Shown one piece after another: positions 6,982-13,661 of a stretch of DNA of 30,454 nt. The DNA lies in the IMG/VR virus record IMGVR_UViG_3300032287_002561, positions 1 through 30,454 of that record. The stretch is one strand, 5' to 3'. The notes under the pieces are model-generated. The model saw nothing but the letters and a program-made list of their open reading frames with translations, ran no database searches and had not been told where the DNA came from. The stretch is from a virus. Made by a program: the position numbers and the translations under genes. Each line of letters opens with the position of its first letter. Position 1 is the stretch's first letter.

Positions 6982-7010
6982 TTGACAATAAATCGGTTTG
7001 GGCATATAAT
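6982..7010 (+). promoter_or_regulatory. shared-type early promoter (TTGACA-ATAAATC set)
   Basis: TTGACA 6982-6987, 17-bp spacer with ATAAATCGGTTTGGGCA, TATAAT 7005-7010. Its leader shares TAGACAGTTA and AGGAGCA with the leader of the promoter at 29606. Confidence 0.92.
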
Positions 7011-7043
7011 ATATACTTAGACAGTTAGATATAGGAGCAACAC

Positions 7044-7358
7044 ATGACAAAGTTCATCAAGTCGGAGTTTTCGGGTTCTGAGTATGTCTCTTACGAGGGC
7101 AAGTTTATTGCTCGGTTTAAGTATGCCAAAGCCGGTAAAGGGTCGTTTTTGACGTTTTTGGTTAAGAACTTTTCAGTTGAAGAATACTTCGGTCGGTTGG
7201 ATGCAGGTGAGGCTCCGTTGAAGGTTCTAGAGTCTAAGGGCTACTTGCAACCACATATCAAGAAGTTCCTCAAGCAAGACGGCTATGAGGTTTCAGTTGC
7301 CGGTTTCAAGAAGTATATCGAGGATCAGGTTGCTCGGCACTATGCAAAGGTTGCGTGA
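7044..7358 (+). CDS. hypothetical protein (104 aa)
   Basis: A TAGGAG site precedes the ATG. The protein is basic and aromatic (MTKFIKSEFSGSEYVSYEGK, then FIARFKYAKAGKGSFLTFLV) with a helical second half. It is the first gene of the promoter-6982 operon. No catalytic motif or membrane segment is seen. Confidence 0.75.
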   Translation: MTKFIKSEFSGSEYVSYEGKFIARFKYAKAGKGSFLTFLVKNFSVEEYFGRLDAGEAPLKVLESKGYLQPHIKKFLKQDGYEVSVAGFKKYIEDQVARHYAKVA

Positions 7359-7360
7359 TA

Positions 7361-7471
7361 ATGAGTTCGGAACTCTTAGCAGGAATTTTACTGTTCGGGC
7401 TTCCTTTATGGGTAGGTATAATCCTTTGGATTATAGTTAAGGTATTTAAAATCACTAGCGTATTTGATTGA
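7361..7471 (+). CDS. 36-aa single-span membrane peptide
   Basis: It encodes MSSELLAGILLFGLPLWVGI followed by ILWIIVKVFKITSVFD: a short outer head, one membrane helix and a basic tail. It starts 2 bases after the previous stop. The membrane topology supports translation; the role is unknown. Confidence 0.6.
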   Translation: MSSELLAGILLFGLPLWVGIILWIIVKVFKITSVFD

Positions 7472-7473
7472 TT

Positions 7474-7752
7474 ATGAACGAGCGAATCCTTGAGTTGGCA
7501 CGACAGGCTGGATTGAAAAAGCCACATGCTAGTGATACTGAGTATATCGGTAATTTTGACTGGAGAGAATTCGCCGAGTTGATGGTGAAAGAACACTTGC
7601 GTATCATGCAGCAAGAGTGGTATGACATTAACAATGAGCCAATAGATCCTACGAGTGAGAGCCCCAGAGATGTTGGACTTAGGGTAGGCAGGAAAAGTGA
7701 AATCATTGTTTTAATGCACAAGGTCAAGAAACATTTTGGAGTTGAAGAATGA
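7474..7752 (+). CDS. MNER-family paralogue 1 (92 aa)
   Basis: The start MNERILELARQAG at 7474 matches other family members; an upstream TTG is less likely. The family layout is MNERI.EL at the N-terminus, a variable linker, a core F.EL(I/M)V.E and a C-terminal IK.HFGVEE. This copy has FAELMVKEHLRIM and ends VKKHFGVEE. The final codons (GGAG at 7738-7741) also form the ribosome site of the next gene, whose ATG overlaps this stop. I recall similar small proteins in many T4-type phages; the function is unknown. Confidence 0.75.
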   Translation: MNERILELARQAGLKKPHASDTEYIGNFDWREFAELMVKEHLRIMQQEWYDINNEPIDPTSESPRDVGLRVGRKSEIIVLMHKVKKHFGVEE

Positions 7753-7913
7753 AGATCAAGCACAACCCTTTCCAAACACGACAAATTGGTGATAACCTTG
7801 TTGAAGTTTGGCTTGGGGAGCCTGCTCAAGCAGAAAGCGAATTCATCTGCTCCGTTAGCATCCAACTGCTGCCACAACTGATTGCCACACTTCGCAATGT
7901 ACAAGAGCAATAA
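7749..7913 (+). CDS. small hypothetical protein (54 aa)
   Basis: It begins on the ATGA overlap with the previous gene, using GGAG inside the FGVEE codons as its ribosome site at a 7-base spacing. The sequence MKIKHNPFQTRQIGDNLVEV and WLGEPAQAESEFICSVSIQL looks like a small beta sheet followed by a helix. No function is recognised. Confidence 0.6.
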   Translation: MKIKHNPFQTRQIGDNLVEVWLGEPAQAESEFICSVSIQLLPQLIATLRNVQEQ

Positions 7914-7923
7914 GGATCGCAAT

Positions 7924-8115
7924 ATGTGGGACGTAATTGTGCAAGATGGTAAGGTTCTTCTGAGGGTTCAGCGTACTATGCAAGATGGTGCTGATACGTC
8001 CCAAATTTTCGAGATTGCCACTCACAGTGATGAGCCAGAGGATTTGGCTTGGTATCGTGAGATGTTGCAGAATGCTATGCGTAGTGTTGCTAAACGAGGA
8101 ACGGAGTCAAAGTGA
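7924..8115 (+). CDS. small hypothetical protein (63 aa)
   Basis: AAGGAT at about 7913 best fits the ATG at 7924 (MWDVIVQDGKVLLRVQRTMQ). An upstream extension into the previous gene is possible but lacks a ribosome site. The C-terminus is helical and basic (AMRSVAKRGTESK). The function is unknown. Confidence 0.65.
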   Translation: MWDVIVQDGKVLLRVQRTMQDGADTSQIFEIATHSDEPEDLAWYREMLQNAMRSVAKRGTESK

Positions 8116-8333
8116 TGAACAAACTTCTTCAGAAACTTGCCGAACAATGCCGAACAGAATACCGTGATGGTCATGGTTGCTTTGTTGAACAATTTGACGA
8201 GGAAAAGTTCGCCGAGTTGATTGTGCGGGAATGTTTAGACATTGTTAATAGACACGAGTACAGTTATCATGAGGCTGATCCACTTTGGGAAACAGCACAA
8301 CTAATTAAACAACATTTCGGAGTTGAAGAATGA
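8115..8333 (+). CDS. MNER-family paralogue 2 (72 aa)
   Basis: The ATG overlaps the previous TGA (TGATG). The N-terminus is changed to MNKLLQKLAEQCR, but the core EEKFAELIVRECLDIVN and end LIKQHFGVEE are typical. The DNA segment AAGTTCGCCGAGTTGATT at 8205-8222 is identical in the copies at 11896 and 12343. The FGVEE codons provide GGAG for the next gene. Confidence 0.75.
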   Translation: MNKLLQKLAEQCRTEYRDGHGCFVEQFDEEKFAELIVRECLDIVNRHEYSYHEADPLWETAQLIKQHFGVEE

Positions 8334-8527
8334 ATAAAATTTTTATGAATAGCAAGGATTTAGAGGCAATCAACAAGATTGTTCAAGAAAATAAAATCCA
8401 ATCATTTGTATTGGTATATGATAATAGTAGCGGCATTGGCTACACCATTGACCTAGAGTATGAAACTACTATCAATGGGTTTAATGCTACAGTGCGTATC
8501 CCAGTTTGTGGACAGGAGAATTGGTAA
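8330..8527 (+). CDS. small hypothetical protein (65 aa)
   Basis: It is ATGA-coupled to the previous gene with the embedded GGAG at 8319-8322. The pattern is a short helix (DLEAINKIVQENK) then strands (SFVLVYDNSSGIGYTIDLEY and INGFNATVRIPV). It ends in TAATG with the next gene. The function is unknown. Confidence 0.65.
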   Translation: MNKIFMNSKDLEAINKIVQENKIQSFVLVYDNSSGIGYTIDLEYETTINGFNATVRIPVCGQENW

Positions 8528-8721
8528 TGATGGATGACAATGAATTCGAAAAGTTTGCCCGAGGCAAGTTGATTGACCCGCCCTCAGGTTGGCTGTATGG
8601 TTTCCCCAAAGTCTATAACCCTAATCCAGGAGAAACCCTCCAGGACTTCTTGGTTAGGAGTCAATACCCTAAGAAAGATGTAGATTTTGCTATGAAATAC
8701 ATGCGGGTTATTGGCGATTGA
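8527..8721 (+). CDS. small hypothetical protein (64 aa)
   Basis: AGGAG at about 8513 fits ATG 8527, which overlaps the previous stop (TAATG). The protein is acidic at the start (MMDDNEFEKF) with a PSGWLYGFPKVYNPNPGE middle. It is the last gene before the next promoter. No function is recognised. Confidence 0.65.
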   Translation: MMDDNEFEKFARGKLIDPPSGWLYGFPKVYNPNPGETLQDFLVRSQYPKKDVDFAMKYMRVIGD

Positions 8722-8724
8722 AAT

Positions 8725-8753
8725 TTGACAATAAATGGACTTGGCTATATAAT
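8725..8753 (+). promoter_or_regulatory. shared-type early promoter (TTGACA-ATAAAT set)
   Basis: TTGACA 8725-8730, 17-bp spacer starting ATAAATGG and containing CTTGGCTA, TATAAT 8748-8753. It drives the operon beginning at 8788. Confidence 0.92.
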
Positions 8754-8787
8754 ACGTAGTATTGAAACTGATAACTAGGAGTAACAA

Positions 8788-9435
8788 ATGGCCCGATATC
8801 AACGCCCCGTTCTGAACTTCAACGCATCCGATGTTTGGGCCGCTGCTTGTGCAGCCCAACGTATCAATGGCTCTTATGTTAAAGCCGTGTCCGAAGTCGC
8901 AGAAGGACAAAACGTCAAAACCAATCGTCAGATTGTTGAGATGTTCCTTGGTCAAACCGATCTGATTCAGCAAGCCGATCGCGACCTCGCTGAGAAGGTT
9001 CGCACGTATTACAAAGGCTTTACTTTCCGTATCCTCAAGGGCATCAAGCTGAACGAGTTTGATAGCACTGCGATGACTATCGCTAACCGCGATACTATCG
9101 AATCCACTTATGATTTGGCAGTCATCTGCTCTCTGCCCTCATGCTATGAGCGGGCAGTTAAGCGTGACTCGGTTAACCAGCGTGTAGAATTCGCTAGTGG
9201 TGGTTTTATCAGTTCCCCCGGTAGCAAGGTGCGCCTCAATAACATCGAGGTTCTGAAGTCTAACTATTCTCAACAATATGGCGTGTACTTTGTCACTTGC
9301 CTTACTGCTGAGGATCAGGTTCTGTTCTTTTCGTACAAGAACGGTCTTGAGGTTGGCAAGTTTGTTAGCATCGAGGCTACTGTCAAGGCCCATCGTGATA
9401 ACAGCACCCAACTTAATCGTGCAAAGGTTGTGTAA
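8788..9435 (+). CDS. hypothetical protein with OB-like C-terminus (215 aa)
   Basis: TAGGAG precedes the ATG. The N-terminal half (VWAAACAAQRINGSYVKA, then helical RDLAEKVRTYYKGFTFRILK) is basic. The C-terminal part has alternating strands (LFFSYKNGLEVGKFVSIEAT), ending in HRDNSTQLNRAKVV, which resembles OB-fold nucleic-acid-binding segments that close with a TQLN(R)..V strand. That suggests single-stranded DNA or RNA binding, an inference from pattern only. It heads a four-gene operon (to 10217) directly before DNA ligase. Confidence 0.7.
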   Translation: MARYQRPVLNFNASDVWAAACAAQRINGSYVKAVSEVAEGQNVKTNRQIVEMFLGQTDLIQQADRDLAEKVRTYYKGFTFRILKGIKLNEFDSTAMTIANRDTIESTYDLAVICSLPSCYERAVKRDSVNQRVEFASGGFISSPGSKVRLNNIEVLKSNYSQQYGVYFVTCLTAEDQVLFFSYKNGLEVGKFVSIEATVKAHRDNSTQLNRAKVV

Positions 9436-9665
9436 TGATCACCAATGAAACTCTGCGTCAGTGTGCCTATCTTAATTCTATCAGCCTTGAAGGGTTGATT
9501 CGTAAGAACTACCCCAAGGATGTTGTTGTTCAAAGTAACTTTCTAGGTATCACTAATTCAGGGCAGTTCTGCTATGATATTGCATATCCTGAAGAAGGAG
9601 AGTTACGCCGTAGCAAGGTATTTGTTTACATTGATAATAACGGTAAAGTAACTGCGGACTACTGA
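9435..9665 (+). CDS. small hypothetical protein (76 aa)
   Basis: The ATG overlaps the previous TAA (TAATG), and AAAGG lies upstream in the preceding gene. The protein has a helical start (MITNETLRQCAYLNSISLEG) and a beta-rich end (KVFVYIDNNGKVTADY). No function is recognised. Confidence 0.65.
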   Translation: MITNETLRQCAYLNSISLEGLIRKNYPKDVVVQSNFLGITNSGQFCYDIAYPEEGELRRSKVFVYIDNNGKVTADY

Positions 9666-9666
9666 T

Positions 9667-9873
9667 ATGGAAATCGAATTTCAAAATAAGAATCAAGTTG
9701 CAATCGCCGATCTTCTTTGGCAAGCACAAGACCGAACTACAGTAGATATGATTTTAGCAACCTTCGGTAATGATGCACAGTTAGTCTACCAAATGATTAT
9801 TGCTGCGTCATTTGATGAGGTTGATGATACACAAGTTGCTGGTGAGATTTTGTCAAACATTTTTAATAAGTAA
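9667..9873 (+). CDS. small acidic helical protein (68 aa)
   Basis: It starts one base after the previous stop. The protein is helical with ADLLWQAQDRTTVDMILATF and many Asp/Glu residues near the end (FDEVDDTQVAGEILSNIF). The composition suggests a small protein-protein interaction factor; there is no direct evidence. Confidence 0.65.
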   Translation: MEIEFQNKNQVAIADLLWQAQDRTTVDMILATFGNDAQLVYQMIIAASFDEVDDTQVAGEILSNIFNK

Positions 9874-9875
9874 TC

Positions 9876-10217
9876 ATGGCTGGATACCAAGCTGTACTAA
9901 AGATTCGTCGCCTCGAGGAGCAGTGTAACAATCTCGGATTCATGTTCTGCCATAGTAAGCATGGTTACCGAGAACACGATGTAATCGCACTGAAACCCAA
10001 AGATCAGGATAGCCTTCCTATCTATTGCCGTGATGCTGAACTATTTGTAGGTTCTATTGAGGAGCTTGAGCGTTGGGTTCAAGGTATTCAATGGGCACGT
10101 GATTATGATCGCATGTTGTTTGGTAAAACGTATGAGAGCAAGCGTGAGCGCAAGGAGCAAGACTGGCGCAATCGCAACCTAGTTGACATTCTGAAGAAAG
10201 ATCAAAAGGTTGACTAA
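9876..10217 (+). CDS. conserved phage hypothetical protein (113 aa)
   Basis: It starts 2 bases after the previous gene. Notable blocks are LEEQCNNLGFMFCHSKHGYR, IYCRDAELFVGSIEELERWV and a very basic helical tail (YESKRERKEQDWRNRNL). I recall the RDAELF.G...LE.W..G..WARDYD pattern from other phage hypotheticals. Its last codons overlap the ligase promoter. Confidence 0.75.
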   Translation: MAGYQAVLKIRRLEEQCNNLGFMFCHSKHGYREHDVIALKPKDQDSLPIYCRDAELFVGSIEELERWVQGIQWARDYDRMLFGKTYESKRERKEQDWRNRNLVDILKKDQKVD

Positions 10218-10238
10218 TTAACAAGCCTGTAGTATACT
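10210..10238 (+). promoter_or_regulatory. sigma70-like promoter for DNA ligase
   Basis: TTGACT 10210-10215, 17-bp spacer, TATACT 10233-10238, placed about 30 bases before the ligase ATG. The -35 box lies inside the end of the preceding gene. Confidence 0.8.
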
Positions 10239-10268
10239 ATAGCTTATTATTTTTATTAAAGGAATTAA

Positions 10269-11615
10269 ATGTCTGCGAGTTGGATCAACAAACTGACCGA
10301 GAGCGATAGCCGTCTGCACAAGGAAGATGTACTCAAGCAGGCGCTTGAGGCTAGTGTCCTTGGTAGCACTAATGCACAAATTTTCCTAGGCTTTACTAAA
10401 GCCTGCTACAACCCCTACGTGACTTTTGGTGTCAAGCAAGTACCTAGCACAGTTGGTATCGTTGATGCAGAGAATCCCTGGTCTGACTTTAATGAGTTGA
10501 TGGTTCAACTTAGCCAACGCAGGCTGACAGGTCATGCCGCACGTGATGCTATCCAAGAAATGGCAGAACGTTTTGACAGTAATGAATGGAATACATTCCT
10601 TGCTCCGGTACTGCGTAGAGATATGCGGGCAGGAATCAGTGACAAGACCATTAACAAGATCACCAAAGGTACCGATTACGAGATTCCAATCTTCGGTTGC
10701 CAACTTGCTACCAACAGCGAGGGTCGTCCTGAAATGAAGGGAAACAAGCGACTTGAACCTAAGTTGGATGGTGTTCGTGTACTGATGACTGTTATCCCTA
10801 GCGACTTCGGTCTTACTGTAGTGAGCTATAGCCGTAACGGCAAATTGTTTGAGAACTTTACGCATATCGAAACACAAGTAGGGGACAATTTTACTAAATT
10901 GATCCGTGCTTGTGCAGGTGTAGATCAAGGTCGTAGTCTGGTAGATGGTTTTGTTCTTGACGGTGAGGTTATCGGCAACACATTTCAAGAACTCATGCGG
11001 CAAGCCCGCCGTAAAGAAAATGTACAGGCTGATGATTCAGTGTTCAACATTTTTGATATTATTCCTCTGCAAGATTTTCGTGCAGGTCATTGGAACGCTC
11101 CGCTTAAAAAGCGTATTGCTTTAATCGATGCAATGCGTCCAGTAATTGATACTATGGGTAATGTTGAGCTACTGCCTCACATTATGGTAGACCTCGATAC
11201 TGCTGCAGGTAAGAATCAACTTGAACGATATGCTAAGGACAATGTGAACGCAGGGTTTGAAGGCATCATGATTAAGAACATGGATGCTCCCTATTTGTGC
11301 AAGCGTAGCACTGACTGGATGAAGTGGAAGCCCACTATTACAGTAGATTTGGAGGTGATCGGTGTCGAAGAAGGTACTGGACGAAATCTCAATCGCCTTG
11401 GAGCGTTGGTTTGCTCTGGATCAGATGACGGCAAAGAGATTACCGTCAATGTTGGTAGTGGTTTTAGCGACAGTGATAGAGATGATCTTTATCGTGACCG
11501 TAATATGGTTATTGGTCGTACAGTTGAAATCTTGTGTGATGTGATTACACAAAATCGTGATGGCACATACAGTCTTCGTTTCCCTCGCTTTGTTCGTTTT
11601 CGTGATGACAAGTAA
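10269..11615 (+). CDS. ATP-dependent DNA ligase, T4 type (448 aa)
   Basis: This enzyme seals nicks in duplex DNA after self-adenylation. The order of nucleotidyltransferase motifs is clear: motif I EPKLDGVRV with catalytic Lys165, VLDGEVIG near 229-236, FEGIMIKN near 330-337, and WMKWKP near 350-355. An OB-like C-terminal region follows (residues 356-448, ending LRFPRFVRFRDDK). The length is close to that of T4 ligase. AAAGGA precedes ATG 10269. With RNase H at the left edge it makes up the Okazaki fragment maturation pair of T4-type replication. Confidence 0.96.
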   Translation: MSASWINKLTESDSRLHKEDVLKQALEASVLGSTNAQIFLGFTKACYNPYVTFGVKQVPSTVGIVDAENPWSDFNELMVQLSQRRLTGHAARDAIQEMAERFDSNEWNTFLAPVLRRDMRAGISDKTINKITKGTDYEIPIFGCQLATNSEGRPEMKGNKRLEPKLDGVRVLMTVIPSDFGLTVVSYSRNGKLFENFTHIETQVGDNFTKLIRACAGVDQGRSLVDGFVLDGEVIGNTFQELMRQARRKENVQADDSVFNIFDIIPLQDFRAGHWNAPLKKRIALIDAMRPVIDTMGNVELLPHIMVDLDTAAGKNQLERYAKDNVNAGFEGIMIKNMDAPYLCKRSTDWMKWKPTITVDLEVIGVEEGTGRNLNRLGALVCSGSDDGKEITVNVGSGFSDSDRDDLYRDRNMVIGRTVEILCDVITQNRDGTYSLRFPRFVRFRDDK

Positions 11616-11632
11616 ATGGGTGTGAGGTCAAA

Positions 11633-11899
11633 ATGAACGAAAGAATTCGAGAACTTGAACTTGAGGCCGCTAACTGGGCAAGACAGAATCATCAGGCAGT
11701 AGATTCAGAAAACTTGACTAAGCAAGAATATGAACAGCGTGTATTGATGATGATTGAAAAATTTTCAGAGTTGATTGTCGAGGAATGTGGAAGAGTAGCA
11801 GATGTATTTTGTCGTATATGGTGCGAGGAAGATAAACCGCATGATGTAACTGTAGGCAATTACATCAAGAGGCATGTACTGAGGGCAGATCCAGAATGA
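11633..11899 (+). CDS. MNER-family paralogue 3 (88 aa)
   Basis: It begins MNERIRELELEAANWARQ and has the core MIEKFSELIVEECGRVADVF; the C-terminus diverges (YIKRHVLRADPE) and lacks FGVEE. It is the first of a dense cluster of family copies after the ligase and is ATGA-coupled to the next. The function is unknown. Confidence 0.75.
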   Translation: MNERIRELELEAANWARQNHQAVDSENLTKQEYEQRVLMMIEKFSELIVEECGRVADVFCRIWCEEDKPHDVTVGNYIKRHVLRADPE

Positions 11900-12228
11900 A
11901 TGAACGTCTAAAAGAACTGGTTGATAAAACTAATGACTTCATGCATACGAACTATCTTAACTGGTTGGAGGCGCCATCGTTCTATCAATCTATCTGGCAA
12001 GAAAAGTTCGCCGAGTTGATTATTCAGGAATGTGCTGACATTGCTACAAATCGGTATCAGCGACTAATGGATGGTGGTAAAGCAATTAAACAACATTTCG
12101 GAGTTGAAGAACAGGAAAAGGTTGTTCCAAAGCTCAGGTGCAGTGTTTGTGGCACAACTGAAAATGTAAAGTATATGGGCGGGCATCAGCCTTACCTGTG
12201 TGATTCAGAAGATTGTATTCCGTATTAA
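11896..12228 (+). CDS. MNER-family paralogue 4 fused to a Cys-pair tail (110 aa)
   Basis: Residues 1-72 follow the family plan (MNERLKELVDKTNDF, core EKFAELIIQECADI, end IKQHFGVEE). Instead of stopping, the frame continues into a tail with CSVCGTTENVKYMGGHQPYL and CDSEDC, a C-x2-C...C-x4-C pattern typical of small zinc ribbons. The DNA at the junction still contains GGAGTTGAAGAA, where other copies have the stop and next start. This looks like a fusion of two formerly adjacent genes through loss of the stop. Confidence 0.8.
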   Translation: MNERLKELVDKTNDFMHTNYLNWLEAPSFYQSIWQEKFAELIIQECADIATNRYQRLMDGGKAIKQHFGVEEQEKVVPKLRCSVCGTTENVKYMGGHQPYLCDSEDCIPY

Positions 12229-12239
12229 GGAGTTGAATC

Positions 12240-12359
12240 GTGAGTGATAAAGACTTTCTGCTATGGTTAGCCTCGAGACTCGTTAATGTTTATGGTGAAC
12301 ACGAACTAACAGATTTTGTCCTTAAATTAAAGGAGATTGCAAATGAACGAACGAATTAA
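12240..12359 (+). CDS. small hypothetical protein, GTG start (39 aa)
   Basis: AAGGAG lies a few bases before GTG 12240. The protein begins VSDKDFLLWLASRLVNVYGE (initiator read as Met) and continues HELTDFVLKLKEIANERTN. The DKDFL.W....L...GE pattern with a KL..I tail is one I recall from short phage proteins. It overlaps the start of the next gene by 17 bases. Confidence 0.6.
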   Translation: MSDKDFLLWLASRLVNVYGEHELTDFVLKLKEIANERTN

Positions 12360-12573
12360 GGAACTGTTGAATCAAACTTCAGCTTGGGGTCCAGGTGGTG
12401 CTACAATGGATCGTTATAATTTTCATGTTAGTGACGTTGAAAAGTTCGCCGAGTTGATTCTGGTTGATCTAATCAGTGAATTTGATCAGTCAATGACCGG
12501 AGAGGAAGATAGTGTTGATTACGGTCTGCATTTAGCCAAAGAAATAATCAAGGAAAGATTTGGAGTTGAATGA
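12343..12573 (+). CDS. MNER-family paralogue 5 (76 aa)
   Basis: AGGAG is well spaced for ATG 12343; a TTG two codons upstream is less likely. It has MNERIKELLNQTSAW, the core VEKFAELILVDLISEF and the end IIKERFGVE, one Glu shorter than usual. Its DNA carries AAGTTCGCCGAGTTGATT at 12442-12459, identical to copies 2 and 4. The embedded GGAG at 12562-12565 serves the next gene. Confidence 0.75.
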   Translation: MNERIKELLNQTSAWGPGGATMDRYNFHVSDVEKFAELILVDLISEFDQSMTGEEDSVDYGLHLAKEIIKERFGVE

Positions 12574-12785
12574 TGCCTACTAAACTAATAGTAGATGAAT
12601 ATACTAAATCAAAAATGTCAGAGTACATTGGGCTAACACTAATACCAAAATACTGGCACCGTGATAACGAAGATTTGATCTATTGTGAGTGTTTAGAAGA
12701 TTCACAATTAGATGGTTACATTTTTTATCTTTTTCTTGAGAATTGGAATATAGAAACCGACTTTAGGTTTGGAGTTGAAGAATGA
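12573..12785 (+). CDS. small protein with family C-terminus only (70 aa)
   Basis: ATG 12573 keeps the 7-base spacing to GGAG seen at other cassette joints; an ATG at 12570 is the alternative. The body (KLIVDEYTKSKMSEYIGLTL, then CECLEDSQLDGYIFYLFLEN) is unrelated to the MNER core, but the protein ends RFGVEE with the same DNA, GGAGTTGAAGAATGA. It may be a foreign gene inserted into a cassette slot. Confidence 0.65.
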   Translation: MPTKLIVDEYTKSKMSEYIGLTLIPKYWHRDNEDLIYCECLEDSQLDGYIFYLFLENWNIETDFRFGVEE

Positions 12786-13024
12786 ACGAACGAATTCAAG
12801 AACTTGCATGGAGCATTGGTATTGCTGGTAAGAATTTGCAGGGACAAATTGACACCGACTGGAATCAAATTGAAAAGTTCGCCGAGTTGTTGATTCGGGA
12901 ATGTATCAATATCGCATACGAGTATGACAAACCTAAACTGTCTGGACCGGGACTTGCCATTGCCAGCAATATTGAATCACATTTTGATATTTACATTGAA
13001 GAAGACGGTAGGTTTGTAAAATGA
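12782..13024 (+). CDS. MNER-family paralogue 6 (80 aa)
   Basis: It starts on the ATGA overlap using the GGAG at 12771-12774 within the previous gene. It has MNERIQELAWSIGIAGKN and the core IEKFAELLIRECINIAYEY with one extra Leu codon in the otherwise identical DNA core. The C-terminus departs from FGVEE (IESHFDIYIEEDGRFVK). Confidence 0.75.
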   Translation: MNERIQELAWSIGIAGKNLQGQIDTDWNQIEKFAELLIRECINIAYEYDKPKLSGPGLAIASNIESHFDIYIEEDGRFVK

Positions 13025-13422
13025 ACGCTTGGAGCCACCTACCTAATGCGGCACATATTGACCGAATTATCCAGTCTGTAAAATCACACCCCGAATCTTG
13101 GAATTCGGCTTGGAATGCGGCTCGGTCTATGACTTTGGGTGAGACTCGGAATGCGGCTCGGTCTATGACTTTGGGTGAGATTCAGAATGCGGCTAGGGAT
13201 GCGGTTCGGGTTATGGCTTGGGGTGTGACTCGGAATGCGGCTTGGGATGCGGCTAGGGATGCGGTTCTAGCACTGGTCGCATATGATGATGCTGCCAAAT
13301 ATCTAGATATGCCGATGGATCAATTGCGTGTATGGGCAATTCTAAGTGAAGAGCCAGCAGCAGTTTTACTATTACCAGCAGTTGTCGCATACGAAAAAAT
13401 TAATGAATTGGAGACAGTATGA
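13021..13422 (+). CDS. Ala/Trp/Arg repeat protein (133 aa)
   Basis: The middle consists of degenerate 6-residue helical units such as NAARSM, TLGETR, NAARDA, AAWDAA and RDAVLA, following an N-terminal HIDRIIQSVKSHPESW. After the repeats comes LALVAYDDAAKYLDM, then QLRVWAILSEEPAAVLLLPA, probably a folded helical domain. I recall phage proteins with AAWDAAR repeats joined to a YDD..KYLDM domain. A perfect DNA repeat lies inside (13114-13185). It is ATGA-coupled on both sides within the MNER cluster. Confidence 0.75.
   Translation: MNAWSHLPNAAHIDRIIQSVKSHPESWNSAWNAARSMTLGETRNAARSMTLGEIQNAARDAVRVMAWGVTRNAAWDAARDAVLALVAYDDAAKYLDMPMDQLRVWAILSEEPAAVLLLPAVVAYEKINELETV
13114..13185 (+). repeat. tandem 36-bp coding repeat
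   Basis: Two 36-bp units (13114-13149 and 13150-13185) share their first 31 bases exactly, starting AATGCGGCTCGGTCTATG. A partial third copy (AATGCGGCTAGG) begins in phase at 13186. Each unit encodes 12 residues, so copy-number change keeps the frame. Confidence 0.9.
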
Positions 13423-13661
13423 ACGAACGATTGAAAGAACTATACCTTCAAGCCCACAGCACTCGCCACTACGATGGTGATCCTGCACTTGATGGTAATC
13501 CCCCTACAGTATATTGGCAAGGTGAAGTCAGTGCCCAACGATTCGCCCAGTTGATTGTCCAAGAATGTATTCAGGTTTGTAGCAGCCGAGTAGGTAATAG
13601 TGATTACAACACCGGAAGAATGCATTGTGCTAGTGATATAAAGGAACATTTCAATGATTAA
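13419..13661 (+). CDS. MNER-family paralogue 7 (80 aa)
   Basis: GGAG lies before the ATG, which overlaps the previous stop. It has MNERLKELYLQAHSTRHY, a longer linker, the core AQRFAQLIVQECIQVCSSR and the end DIKEHFND, a diverged form of IK.HFGVEE. It is the last family copy seen; the next gene begins inside its final codons. Confidence 0.75.
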   Translation: MNERLKELYLQAHSTRHYDGDPALDGNPPTVYWQGEVSAQRFAQLIVQECIQVCSSRVGNSDYNTGRMHCASDIKEHFND

